Assembly: GCF_005870085.1 (NCBI RefSeq)
Contig: NZ_SZNM01000003.1
Location: 62,001-126,000, forward strand
Reading direction: 5' to 3'
Length of the DNA stretch: 64,000 nucleotides
From: Aquibacillus sediminis
Lineage (GTDB): Bacteria > Bacillota > Bacilli > Bacillales > Amphibacillaceae
Below are positions 17,956 to 25,619 of the stretch, piece by piece. A model generated the notes under the pieces. It was not told where the DNA came from. It did no database searches and was given only the letters and a program-made list of their open reading frames with translations. The position numbers and the translations under genes were made by a program. The stretch's first letter is position 1, and every line of letters begins with the position of its first letter.

Positions 17956-18198
17956 ATTTCCATCTCCCTTGTTTAAAAATTTCTTTCCCTTTTCCAACTG
18001 TTTCTGCTTTTTATTATATAAATTTAAAAAAAGATTGACTACGACAGACATTGTTCAAAAAGAGAGTTTTATTAGACGATCATTGTTTGATTGGAAGAAA
18101 CAACAGGAAACTATTCTGTATAAAACCAGCATTGAAAGCAGTTAATCCTTCCGTATGAAACCATATGAGCATGTTACTCATACCTAGCTTTCTATTAA

Positions 18199-18433
18199 TT
18201 AAGCACATTCACCTGCTATAAGACCTCCACCTACAGAAATCTAGTAGTCTACAACCAGCGTTGTATGCTCACCAAAATGGAGAAATGATTCATCTGTAAA
18301 CTTTCACTTGTATTTCAACAAATATTCATGCTCATCATTTGAGATAAAGTGATAACTTGCGTTTAGATCCTTGTCGTGTAACTGTTATTTCAGCATGATG
18401 CAAACGTACAATATCAAAGTTTTTTTGATCCAT
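18199..18433 (-). pseudogene. Remnant of an HpaD-like extradiol dioxygenase gene
   Basis: An ATG with GGAGGGATC before it opens MDQKNFDIVRLHHAEITVT, which matches the N-terminus of 3,4-dihydroxyphenylacetate 2,3-dioxygenases (their ...HAEIVVTDL start). The expected sequence then stops: RQGSKRKLSLYLK reaches a TGA at 18335. Another frame carries on as NDEHEYLLKYK and, past further stops, KFTDESFLHFGEH and ISVGGGLIAGECA up to 18199. This looks like an internal deletion plus frameshift and stops. The later part I cannot assign. The gap 17956-18749 holds nothing else clear apart from the hairpin at 18472. Confidence 0.5.
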
Positions 18434-18471
18434 TTTGATCCCTCCAATTTGTATTTATCCTTACTATAAAA

Positions 18472-18500
18472 CCTCCAGTTACTGGAGGCTCAATATTTTT
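18472..18500. terminator. Hairpin upstream of the dioxygenase remnant
   Basis: CCTCCAGT and ACTGGAGG pair perfectly across one base, with A/T-rich runs on both sides and TTTTTTT on the plus-strand side. The direction is unclear. Confidence 0.4.
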
Positions 18501-18702
18501 TTAATTTATTTCTAAAAAATAGCAAATCACGGTTTTAACTGATTTCTTATGTATGGAGGATCCTATTATTTAATTCTGTCATCAACCAAGAAATAAGTTT
18601 TTAAGACAAACCTTATCTCACATATAACTGTCTGTTGGAACCTACTTTAATCCTAGAGATGGAATTAACATGTCCGATTGTGTTCAATATTCAATCCATT
18701 TA

Positions 18703-18735
18703 AAAAGAGAAGCCCGTCCGGACTCCCCTTTTTAG
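18703..18735 (-). terminator. Probable terminator of the Gln-rich gene
   Basis: An imperfect GC-rich hairpin framed by aaaag and cttttt, ending in TCTTTTT on the minus strand, 15 bases after the stop codon at 18750. Confidence 0.4.
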
Positions 18736-18749
18736 CAATAATGTTTTGT

Positions 18750-19043
18750 TTATTGCATGTTGTTATTTTGTTGGTTTTGCGCAGTTGCTTGTGCCTGTTG
18801 CACTTGTTGTTGTGCTTGTTGAACTTGTTGCTGCGCCTGTTGCAGTTGTTGATTTTGTTGCTGATTTGCACCTGCTTGTTGTTGCGCTTGCTGCACTTGC
18901 TGCTGTGCTTGTTGCAATTGTTGCTGCGCTTGTTGAATTTGCTGAGGATCAGCACTTGCTTGTGCCTGTTGAACTGCTTGCTGCGCCTGTTGAGCAGCTT
19001 GTGCAGCTTGTTGTAATTGTTGTTGGTTTTGTTGTTGTGCCAT
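18750..19043 (-). CDS. Gln/Ala-rich low-complexity protein
   Basis: A 97-residue protein that is more than half Gln and about a quarter Ala, built from short runs such as QQAQQQVQQAQ with occasional Asn. It has no Cys, Trp or Tyr and almost no charge. The heptad-like Q/A spacing would form long helices. The ATG has a perfect AGGAGGT before it, so it is a real, well-translated gene. Spore coat or small acid-soluble-like protein is a guess from composition; it lacks the gamma-SASP signature. Open frames across it on the other strand are Leu/Val-rich shadows of the CAG/CAA codons. Confidence 0.7.
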   Translation of the reverse strand: MAQQQNQQQLQQAAQAAQQAQQAVQQAQASADPQQIQQAQQQLQQAQQQVQQAQQQAGANQQQNQQLQQAQQQVQQAQQQVQQAQATAQNQQNNNMQ

Positions 19044-19126
19044 GAAAAAATAACCTCCTAATAATTATGCTTAAAAAACTTACAAGCATTACTTTGTCCC
19101 AAACTCCAAAGGAAATACTCAAAAAC

Positions 19127-19245
19127 GATATAAAGTGAAACTTCAATAGTTGGGATTTTTATCCATCCCCCACTTACACCTCTTATTGCTACCTTGTAAG
19201 CTTGAAGTTAGGCTTAACGCCAGTTGCAAATAGGATTTCTTAGTT
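19127..19245 (+). repeat. Structured dispersed element, copy B
   Basis: It starts ataaagtgaaacttcaatag like copy A, and its arm aacttcaa (19139-19146) pairs with ttgaagtt (19202-19209); the 3' part ends CGCCAGTTGC. It is shorter than copy A. It lies between the Gln-rich gene and doxX-type gene. Confidence 0.5.
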
Positions 19246-19286
19246 CCCACCTTGTTTGTCAACCCATAATAAGAATTTTTAATAAT

Positions 19287-19419
19287 TTGTTCATAACTTT
19301 GTTAACTAATTGTGAAGTAATGAACAAACGTATTTTAAAGACTTTTTATACATGTTAGTATATAAATATAGAAAGACAAACAAGAATTCTTGAAAAATCG
19401 AATGTGAAGTAATGAACAA
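19287..19419. promoter_or_regulatory. Operator region of the DoxX-type gene: inverted repeat plus third half-site
   Basis: TTGTTCATAACTT (19287-19299) and AAGTAATGAACAA (19315-19327) form an inverted repeat (12 of 13 pairs, 15-base centre). The second arm with its flank, TGTGAAGTAATGAACAA, recurs exactly at 19403-19419, just before the ribosome binding site. The promoter must lie between them, so the layout suits repression by a dimeric regulator binding two places. I cannot name the regulator. Confidence 0.6.
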
Positions 19420-19437
19420 TATAAGGAGATGATTTTT

Positions 19438-19950
19438 ATGTTAAATATGTTAAGAAACAACAATGTCGTGGCTGGTGTATTAGCAATTATTCGAATTTAT
19501 CTTGGGTACAGCTGGATTACGAGTGGTTGGGGTAAAGTTACTGGTGGCGGATTTGATGCAAGTGGCTTTATTCAAGGCGCAGTTGCCAACTCTAAAGGCG
19601 AAGAGGCTACCGTTCAAGCTTGGTGGGGTGCATTTCTAGAAACGTTCGCTCTTCCAAACGCTGATCTATTCACATTCATGGTTATGTGGGGCGAAGTACT
19701 TGTTGGCGCAGGATTAATTGTTGGTCTTTTCACAAACTTTGCAGTACTAATGGGACTTGTAATGAACTTCTCTTTTCTATTAAGTGGTACAGTCAGCACG
19801 AATGCACAGATGGTAGTACTTGGCATGTTCGTACTAGTAGCAGGTGCTAACGCTGGCAAATTCGGCCTAGACCGCTATGCAATGCCATACCTGAAAGGTC
19901 TATTTACAAATAAAACAGATAAAAAAGTTCAAGAAACAGTAGAAGCATAA
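19438..19950 (+). CDS. DoxX-family membrane protein
   Basis: A 170-residue protein with four membrane helices (about residues 10-28, 66-82, 88-106, 115-135), matching the DoxX fold. The typical YSWITSGWGKVTGG sits after helix 1. DoxX-type proteins in Bacillaceae are often linked to redox, thiol or quinone stress (CatD/MhqP types). The ATG at 19438 lies 7 bases after AAGGAGA; the ATG at 19429 overlaps the Shine-Dalgarno. It is monocistronic, with a conspicuous operator upstream and a terminator downstream. Confidence 0.82.
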   Translation: MLNMLRNNNVVAGVLAIIRIYLGYSWITSGWGKVTGGGFDASGFIQGAVANSKGEEATVQAWWGAFLETFALPNADLFTFMVMWGEVLVGAGLIVGLFTNFAVLMGLVMNFSFLLSGTVSTNAQMVVLGMFVLVAGANAGKFGLDRYAMPYLKGLFTNKTDKKVQETVEA

Positions 19951-19955
19951 GTAAG

Positions 19956-19969
19956 GGTGCCAGGCACCA
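19956..19969. repeat. GGTGCC palindrome at the stop codon of the DoxX-type gene
   Basis: GGTGCCAGGCACC begins six bases after the stop codon. Related short palindromes are at 36387 (AGTGCCTAGTCACT) and 37911 (GGTGCCTAGTCACC), again at gene ends, and a half copy (ggcaggcacc) ends ugd near 51781. Confidence 0.45.
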
Positions 19970-19972
19970 ACT

Positions 19973-20006
19973 AGCGTATAGCCACAAACGGCTATACGCT
20001 TATTTT
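19973..20006 (+). terminator. Terminator of the DoxX-type gene
   Basis: AGCGTATAGCC and GGCTATACGCT pair perfectly (11 bp) and are followed by TATTTTT. Confidence 0.85.
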
Positions 20007-20009
20007 TGA

Positions 20010-20411
20010 TTATGTACTCATTTTTTGTTTCTTTTCAACTATTTTTTTAATTACTATATAACCTAATGGGGATAGTAAAACGGCTGCTCCTGATGAATAT
20101 AAGATATTGGCGATGATTATTGCATCCCAATTTAAACTTGCCCCTGGGTGATTAACTGCTTGAGCTTCAAAATAATTTTTGATCGAAAAAGCTAACAAAC
20201 TAATGACAAACAAGGCAATCACACTTGTTAGCCAACAAGTTAATTTGCTTGTATCCTGTTTGATACGATAGCTGACAATCACAAATACCACAATCGAAGG
20301 AAACACAGTTGCCAAAAAGATTGGTATAAACGGAAGATATGGATAAACGCTAAGAACCAATGATCCTAAAAAAGCTACGAAAACACCCGCCAACATACCG
20401 CTCCACCACAT
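20010..20411 (-). CDS. Hypothetical four-helix membrane protein
   Basis: A 133-residue protein with four hydrophobic segments (about 5-24, 28-50, 61-81, 100-125) and a Lys-rich tail (KKIVEKKQK). I do not recognise the family. The ATG at 20411 is preferred to the GTG at 20420, since AAGGAG stands 8 bases before the ATG but overlaps the GTG. Convergent with the DoxX-type gene, whose terminator lies at its 3' end. Confidence 0.6.
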   Translation of the reverse strand: MWWSGMLAGVFVAFLGSLVLSVYPYLPFIPIFLATVFPSIVVFVIVSYRIKQDTSKLTCWLTSVIALFVISLLAFSIKNYFEAQAVNHPGASLNWDAIIIANILYSSGAAVLLSPLGYIVIKKIVEKKQKMST

Positions 20412-20480
20412 GGGATCCACTCCTTTTTATCGTCCATCTTACTCCAACATTTAAACGTTTAACAACTAACGAACATAACT

Positions 20481-21230
20481 TTAACGATATGGCGGTGAAC
20501 TTCCTCCTTGTTCATGTAGCATCATTTGCCCTCGTTTCACCTTATAAACGAGATACCAGCTCCCGCTTTGTCCTTGGTTCAACCATGTTTCCGTAAACGT
20601 AACGAAGTAGCTTTCATGACCGTTTTCCTTTACTTCTGTGGTTCTTGTCACCTTGTAATCAGCTATTGTCTCTTCTATCTCCCCTATTTTTTCAGGAAAT
20701 TGTTCAATGGATGTGCCCTTTCCCGAAGTCGCAAACTGTACCGCATCTTCTTTTGTAAACGGCGGTAAATCTGGGGAGATCATTTCTAAAATCCCCCATG
20801 AAAATCCATATAAAACAATTGGGACAATCAAAAAACCTTTCATGCTTTTTTGTTTTTGATTACGAATATAGATCCAACGGTCGGTGATTGCATAGAAAAC
20901 CGCTGCACCCATACCGTATAACGCAAAGGTCCAATGTTGGAAAAGTAGGCCATTCGCCAAACCAAACACACCATGTAACAAAATAAACATCCAGTGCCTA
21001 TAGGGCAACCACTTTCTGAAAATAGATTCGATCAAAAAGGAAACAGTATTCCCATATACTAGCACAATTGCACCGACATAAATCATATAAAAATAGGACC
21101 CTGCCATCAGTTTATTGCCGAGGTTGTACGTTTCACTTGGTTGACTCATAAAAGTGAACGCAAGTAATAATGAAATCATCGTGACGGTAACAAATGTCGT
21201 GATCAGCTTTCGATTAATAACCTTCCCCAT
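20481..21230 (-). CDS. Hypothetical membrane protein with C-terminal extracytoplasmic domain
   Basis: About 249 residues, not recognised. Five hydrophobic segments fill the first 150 residues. The remaining 100 form a soluble domain with LPPFTKEDAVQFATSGKGTS and a pattern of alternating strands to the end (SGSWYLVYKVKRGQMMLHE), like small secreted beta domains. The start is uncertain: the ATG at 21230 has AAAGGA 8 bases before it, but an in-frame start at 21284 exists. Same strand as the 20010 gene, 69 bases upstream of it. Confidence 0.55.
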   Translation of the reverse strand: MGKVINRKLITTFVTVTMISLLLAFTFMSQPSETYNLGNKLMAGSYFYMIYVGAIVLVYGNTVSFLIESIFRKWLPYRHWMFILLHGVFGLANGLLFQHWTFALYGMGAAVFYAITDRWIYIRNQKQKSMKGFLIVPIVLYGFSWGILEMISPDLPPFTKEDAVQFATSGKGTSIEQFPEKIGEIEETIADYKVTRTTEVKENGHESYFVTFTETWLNQGQSGSWYLVYKVKRGQMMLHEQGGSSPPYR

Positions 21231-21466
21231 GTTCCCCATCCTTTTTCTTGACTTAACAAAAATCCTGACTGATTTTTTCATCAATACAACGGCTTCTTTT
21301 TAGTATGCTTAGTCATAATAGTTAGATTCAATCCAAACAATAATAGTGACATTGCTTACTTTTATGGTTCACTCCACCACCTGACTTGTTGCTATAGCTA
21401 CTGCGTAAAAATTTGCTTTATACAACAAAAACACGACTTCCTATTCTAATCGGTCACCGTTTCTCT

Positions 21467-22285
21467 TCACTCCCCTCGAATCGTAATCAAACTGATTTGA
21501 CTTTGATTTAAAAAACGAATCGGAGCGAGACTAGTGCCAAGTCCGCTATCAATATAGAGACGTTGATTCTCGGCTAACGGATAGGTGCCTTGATCCAACT
21601 TCGGAAACAACCCTTGCCCAGGAGCAACTATTGCTCCAACAAACGGCATTCTCACCTGCCCTCCATGGGTATGACCACTTAAAATCAAATTTGCAGGCAT
21701 ATCTGGATAGTTTTTAACAATGTCTGGGTCATGAGATAACAAGATGGTATAACGATCTTGTTCGATAGTAGAAAAAGCTTTTGCCGGATCTTCATGATTG
21801 GTCGAAGCATCATCAATACCAACCATGTTAAACTCAATACCATCCACCTCGATTGTCTTACTTCGATTGTTTAATAGTGTCACATTACGCTCGCGTACAC
21901 CTTGTATAAAATCTTCAGTTTCAGTATTTTCCCACTCGTGGTTGCCAGATACAAAAAAGATATCTGAATTTATTGCAGTCAATTTTTCAATAAGGTTATA
22001 CATGTGCTGAAAGTCTTCCGTACGTCGATCAATCAAGTCTCCTGTTAACACAATTAAGTCCGCATTTAAGGATTCTACTTCTCGAAGCAATGGTTGATTA
22101 TCCTGATCAAAAACCTTGTTATGGACATCACTTATTTGTAAAATTGTCACTTCTGTTCCTTGAGAAAGTTTGCTACTATCAAACTCAATTGTATTTACTT
22201 TAAAATGATTGGTATCATAATAGATTTTTGCAACTATAACAAGTATAATCACTAGAATACCACACAACACTAGCCACTTTTTCAT
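21467..22285 (-). CDS. Membrane-anchored metallophosphoesterase
   Basis: A 272-residue calcineurin-like phosphoesterase. Residues 4-23 are one membrane anchor. The metal-binding motifs follow in order: LQISDVHN (Asp-X-His), LTGDLID, VSGNHEW, LLSHDPD and LSGHTHGGQ. It resembles YaeI/YkuE-type enzymes that act on lipid or sugar phosphates at the outer face of the membrane; the substrate is unknown. GGAAGGTAGG precedes the ATG. A VanW gene lies 43 bases upstream on the same strand. Confidence 0.85.
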   Translation of the reverse strand: MKKWLVLCGILVIILVIVAKIYYDTNHFKVNTIEFDSSKLSQGTEVTILQISDVHNKVFDQDNQPLLREVESLNADLIVLTGDLIDRRTEDFQHMYNLIEKLTAINSDIFFVSGNHEWENTETEDFIQGVRERNVTLLNNRSKTIEVDGIEFNMVGIDDASTNHEDPAKAFSTIEQDRYTILLSHDPDIVKNYPDMPANLILSGHTHGGQVRMPFVGAIVAPGQGLFPKLDQGTYPLAENQRLYIDSGLGTSLAPIRFLNQSQISLITIRGE

Positions 22286-22328
22286 TTCGATGACCTACCT
22301 TCCTAAACGAACGCCAATACTTCTTTGT

Positions 22329-23177
22329 TTACTGAATCGTGTTATCATCACCATATTCCAACAACGGATTATACATCATTAGTGCATGGTTTTCCGTCAC
22401 GTACTGATCATCAATCTGCTGTTTTCGGCCATTAAAAACCTTCCTATGAATGACATTATGACGCACATAATAACCCCAATGCTCATACGTAATTTTATGA
22501 TCTTTTTCATAGATTTGGTAACTCATTGTTTCTGGATGTAAGCTACGCCACTGGCCAACTAAATGGTGATCCGTTAAATTCAAACAGAGCTGATACGTAT
22601 TTTCGGTTTGATTTAAAATCTGTAAATCTAAGTAATTGTAGACACATGTAGCCCCACTTCCAAATGGTTGGGTTCGATTGACATCAGGAAACACATCATA
22701 ACTATGACGATGGCGCTCCGTAACCGTTAATGGTGTATGTAAAGTAATCCAATAAATGAGATTGGAAAGTTGACACAAGCCACCACCAGTACCAGCTTTA
22801 AACGTACCATAATGAAGGACCATCCCCTTTTTATATCCCTTTCGCTTCGTGGGACGCCCAACCCGCTTCCAATAGGAGAACGTTTCCCCTGGCTGAATAA
22901 TGATACCATCTAATTGTTTGAGCGCGAGTTGCAAATTAACAATTTTATTTTCTTGGTAGCCCATTTCGACATCTTTCAATTGTCGACGTAAAGGGGTTTT
23001 ATGTTGTTTGATTTGATATGGATAAGAATTCCGATCTATCGTGGAAGCGTAATGTTTTCCATCGGTATACCATTGCGCCCTTCTTTTTAAACAGTAGTAG
23101 TTCGCACCTAAATAGACTCTAAGATTGCTTCTAACTTTTGGTTTTAACTTTTGCGATTGTAGTAAGTCCCATTTCAT
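22329..23177 (-). CDS. VanW-family protein
   Basis: A 282-residue VanW-like protein. The conserved VanW core is present: GETFSYWKRVGRPTKRKGY near 97 and GTGGGLCQLSNLIYW near 130. The family is widespread in Firmicutes and is thought to act at the cell surface or on cell-wall material, without an established reaction. This copy has no clear signal peptide. GAGGAGGG precedes the ATG. Nothing links it to vancomycin resistance here. Confidence 0.8.
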   Translation of the reverse strand: MKWDLLQSQKLKPKVRSNLRVYLGANYYCLKRRAQWYTDGKHYASTIDRNSYPYQIKQHKTPLRRQLKDVEMGYQENKIVNLQLALKQLDGIIIQPGETFSYWKRVGRPTKRKGYKKGMVLHYGTFKAGTGGGLCQLSNLIYWITLHTPLTVTERHRHSYDVFPDVNRTQPFGSGATCVYNYLDLQILNQTENTYQLCLNLTDHHLVGQWRSLHPETMSYQIYEKDHKITYEHWGYYVRHNVIHRKVFNGRKQQIDDQYVTENHALMMYNPLLEYGDDNTIQ

Positions 23178-23195
23178 ACAGCGGCCCTCCTCGTA

Positions 23196-23738
23196 CTATT
23201 CGGTTATGTACTCCCAATCCAGCTCATTATTTTCCACTAATGATTCAATTGTTTGTAAGTGATTCGCTTCGTTTACGATTTTATAGCGACTTAAGTACTG
23301 GTCATCCAAACTAATATGTAAAAATTCTGATCGATAATGCTCTTCTTTTACTTTATTCGTTACGACAAATCTTAACTCATACTTACGAAAGAACGCTTCA
23401 TCATCTTCTCGTTTTAACTCTGCCTTTGATAAATCGTTTATGATCTGGTCTATGATAGTTTGATCTTCAATCTTTATAAATGCTGTTCGATCTGGCAACG
23501 TTGGATTATCATCTGAAGGCTGATTGATGGTAAGCGTCATACTTTCAACTTCCGTATCTTGCTTCAGTTTACTTTCATATAGCTCAGAAAATGTTGTGTA
23601 TTTGCTCTGATCAAATAGAACGACCATACCTAACACTATAATCCCAATAACTAGTAAGACTACTTTTTTATTCTTAATAAACCCACTCAATAAAAATGCC
23701 AATAGAGCCATAGCTACAACCACTAAAAAGATGTCCAT
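23196..23738 (-). CDS. Hypothetical protein with two N-terminal membrane helices
   Basis: A 180-residue protein. Residues 2-20 and 24-42 are hydrophobic; the rest is a soluble alpha/beta domain (residues 60-180) rich in charge, with MTLTINQPSDDNPTLPDR. I do not recognise the family. AGGGGGGAG precedes the ATG. It overlaps the end of the broken grpB by 65 bases and runs into vanW with an 18-base gap, so the three may share a transcript. Confidence 0.6.
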   Translation of the reverse strand: MDIFLVVVAMALLAFLLSGFIKNKKVVLLVIGIIVLGMVVLFDQSKYTTFSELYESKLKQDTEVESMTLTINQPSDDNPTLPDRTAFIKIEDQTIIDQIINDLSKAELKREDDEAFFRKYELRFVVTNKVKEEHYRSEFLHISLDDQYLSRYKIVNEANHLQTIESLVENNELDWEYITE

Positions 23739-24266
23739 TCATCTCCCCCCTAACTTGTTCCATATACCAATTCAAGGCTTTTCTTTCCATTTCTTTTACA
23801 AATGCGTCCTTCCCAGTTATATATGCTTCCACATCATACGGAAATTGTTGTGCCAACACCTGTTTCATATCCCCATACCTTTTCTTGTCATCAGGATGGC
23901 TTCGCAAATAATCACGAAAAGCTAGGTGACACTTAATGTCAGCACTACCTACTTCAAAATATGGACGTGGTGGGACCGTTTTCCTTTCCCTTTGCGAAAA
24001 AATCTGCGACCTAAAATACCATACTCCCCCATAGGCTCATAGCCAATCTCTATCATTTGTCGATTGTAGTGATGAACAACGGAAATAGCTTTTACCACTG
24101 GGATAATATCAATGACAGGTTTCGCTTTTAATCCCGGAACCGACGTACTACCAATATGATGTATCGCTACGATTTCATCTCCGAAAACAGCTTTTATCTT
24201 GTCTGCCTCTTCTTCAAACATCAAAGGCCATTTCAGATCATAAGCACACACTTCAACTTTTCTCAT
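23674..24266 (-). pseudogene. GrpB-family protein, frameshifted
   Basis: Two frames together make one GrpB (UPF0157) protein, a nucleotidyltransferase-fold family of unknown role. The first runs MRKVEVCAYDLKWPLMFEEE, IHHIGSTSVPGLKAKPVID, to RSHHVHI and stops at 23949 (LK-stop). The other resumes FEVGSADIKCHLAFRDYL, SHPDDKKRYGDMKQ, ALNWYMEQ. One T missing from the run at about 23957-23960 explains the shift. The second frame also lacks its normal stop and runs 60 bases into the next gene. The break is a homopolymer deletion, so a sequencing error is possible. Confidence 0.8.
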
Positions 24267-24326
24267 ACAACCTACCCCAACTTTCTTATTATCCCTATCA
24301 TAACATTAATTCGTGGGATACGGGGA

Positions 24327-24391
24327 TGGGACATGGGGACAGGGACTTTGTCCCAGTCGAGGTGGGACACGAAACCTGTCCCCTTGTCCCA
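24327..24391. repeat. GGGACA/TGTCCC inverted-repeat element
   Basis: TGGGACATGGGGACAGGG and CCTGTCCCCTTGTCCCA enclose an inner tgtccca/tgggaca pair. It lies 65 bases before the start of the DUF2935-like gene. A partial extra half (gggatacgggg) stands to its left. Confidence 0.8.
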
Positions 24392-24455
24392 GTTCTCTAT
24401 TGTATATTGCTCGCATAACTATCTATTGGAGTATAATTTTAATGGAGGGGAATTC

Positions 24456-24953
24456 ATGCAGTATTATTATGGGAACCAGATGCCATTACGTGTCCTTGAT
24501 GAGGCGGAGTTTTGGAAACACCAAGAAGAGGAGCATACGGTTGTGATTAGGGAGCTTGTAAACAATCTTGAACCACAATTTTTAGAGACATTAGAGGAGT
24601 GGGAAAAACCATTCGCTCAAACACACCATCGGGTGGTCCGATATATTGAAACAGTTAATCGAATGCAAGGGCAAGTAAGCCAGTCACTCTATCAAGATAC
24701 ATTGCAACTGACCACCTTTTGCCTAGAACAAAGCAACCAGTTTATTGCATTTTGTCGGAAATTAATGGATGAGAGTGAGCCGATCCAAACCAACCAAACA
24801 GCTCAAGTTGTCATGAATCACATCATCGTTGAATCAGAAATTTTATCGGAGTCTCCCAAACCATCCTATACCAAAAGTAAATGGGACACGGGGACAGGGG
24901 CCTTGTCCCAGTCGAAATGGGACGCGAAACCTGTCCCCATGTCCCAGCTATAG
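24456..24953 (+). CDS. DUF2935-like protein with repeat-derived C-terminus
   Basis: A 165-residue protein. Residues 1-130 match half of a DUF2935 protein: EFWKHQEEEHTVVIRELV near 18 and QVVMNHIIVESEI near 121, a helical His/Glu-rich, ferritin-like pattern. The natural end seems to be near residue 140. After it the frame runs through a GGGACA repeat, which encodes a tail starting KWDTGTGALSQS and ending PMSQL, and gives the stop codon. GGAGGGG precedes the ATG. The 3' end overlaps the convergent ABC gene by six bases. Confidence 0.7.
   Translation: MQYYYGNQMPLRVLDEAEFWKHQEEEHTVVIRELVNNLEPQFLETLEEWEKPFAQTHHRVVRYIETVNRMQGQVSQSLYQDTLQLTTFCLEQSNQFIAFCRKLMDESEPIQTNQTAQVVMNHIIVESEILSESPKPSYTKSKWDTGTGALSQSKWDAKPVPMSQL
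24882..24947. repeat. GGGACA/TGTCCC element inside a gene end
   Basis: TGGGACACGGGGACAGGG pairs with CCTGTCCCCATGTCCCA. It encodes the C-terminal tail of the DUF2935-like protein on the plus strand and abuts the TAG of the ABC ATPase on the minus strand. Confidence 0.85.
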
Positions 24954-25619
24954 AACATGGATGTGTTGTCCCTTTTCTTTAAGCAGTTCTTTGTAGAAAG
25001 GGTCGTTTCCAATACAATATACATAATCACATAACGAGATGATTTCCTCCATATCATGTGAGGTATATATAATCGTTTTTCCTTGTTGTTTCGCTAACTG
25101 TTGTAAGTAGGTGCCTATTTCTTTTCTTGATTTCAAATCAATGCCAACGGTTGGTTCATCTAAAAGCAGCAACTCTGGCTCATGAATCAGACTGATCGCC
25201 AGATTCAACTTCCGCTTCATCCCTCCTGATAAGGATTGAGCTTTTTCCTTCCATTGATCCAACTTCATATCTAAGCACAACTGTCTAAGTTGCTCTCGTG
25301 ACTTTTTCCCCCACGATAATTGTTCAAAGAAAACCATATTCTCTTCGACAGAGAACTCTTCCCATATCGCGATATTTTGGGGAACGTAACCGATTTTTTG
25401 GCGAAGTTTACGTTGATCTGTTTTATATGCAAGATCATGATAGGTAATCATGCCTTGTTCAGGTTGGATCAATGTTGCTAAAATAGTCAATAGCGTCGAT
25501 TTTCCTGCACCATTTTCACCTACCAAGCCAACGATATCCCCTGGATTCACTTGAAATGAAACATCTGCTAGTACTTGCTTAGAACCGTACTGTTTTGTTA
25601 AGGATTCCACTTTAAGCAT
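24948..25619 (-). CDS. ABC-2-type exporter ATP-binding protein
   Basis: A 223-residue ATPase. Walker A VGENGAGKST is near residue 33, signature SLSGGMKRKLNLA, Walker B LLLLDEPTVGID and switch TSHDMEE. It starts MLKVESLTKQYG at 25619 after AGGAGAGA; the longer frame to 25649 has no site. It overlaps the permease stop by eight bases and is the last gene of the exporter operon. Confidence 0.87.
   Translation of the reverse strand: MLKVESLTKQYGSKQVLADVSFQVNPGDIVGLVGENGAGKSTLLTILATLIQPEQGMITYHDLAYKTDQRKLRQKIGYVPQNIAIWEEFSVEENMVFFEQLSWGKKSREQLRQLCLDMKLDQWKEKAQSLSGGMKRKLNLAISLIHEPELLLLDEPTVGIDLKSRKEIGTYLQQLAKQQGKTIIYTSHDMEEIISLCDYVYCIGNDPFYKELLKEKGQHIHVL

Noticed and set aside
18678-19045. Two long plus-strand ORFs rich in Leu and Val
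   Set aside because: They are shadows of the Gln/Ala codon runs on the minus strand, which has the real ribosome binding site.
22329-23177. Vancomycin resistance cluster (VanW)
   Set aside because: No vanHAX, vanRS or vanY gene is nearby; VanW proteins are common in Firmicutes without resistance.
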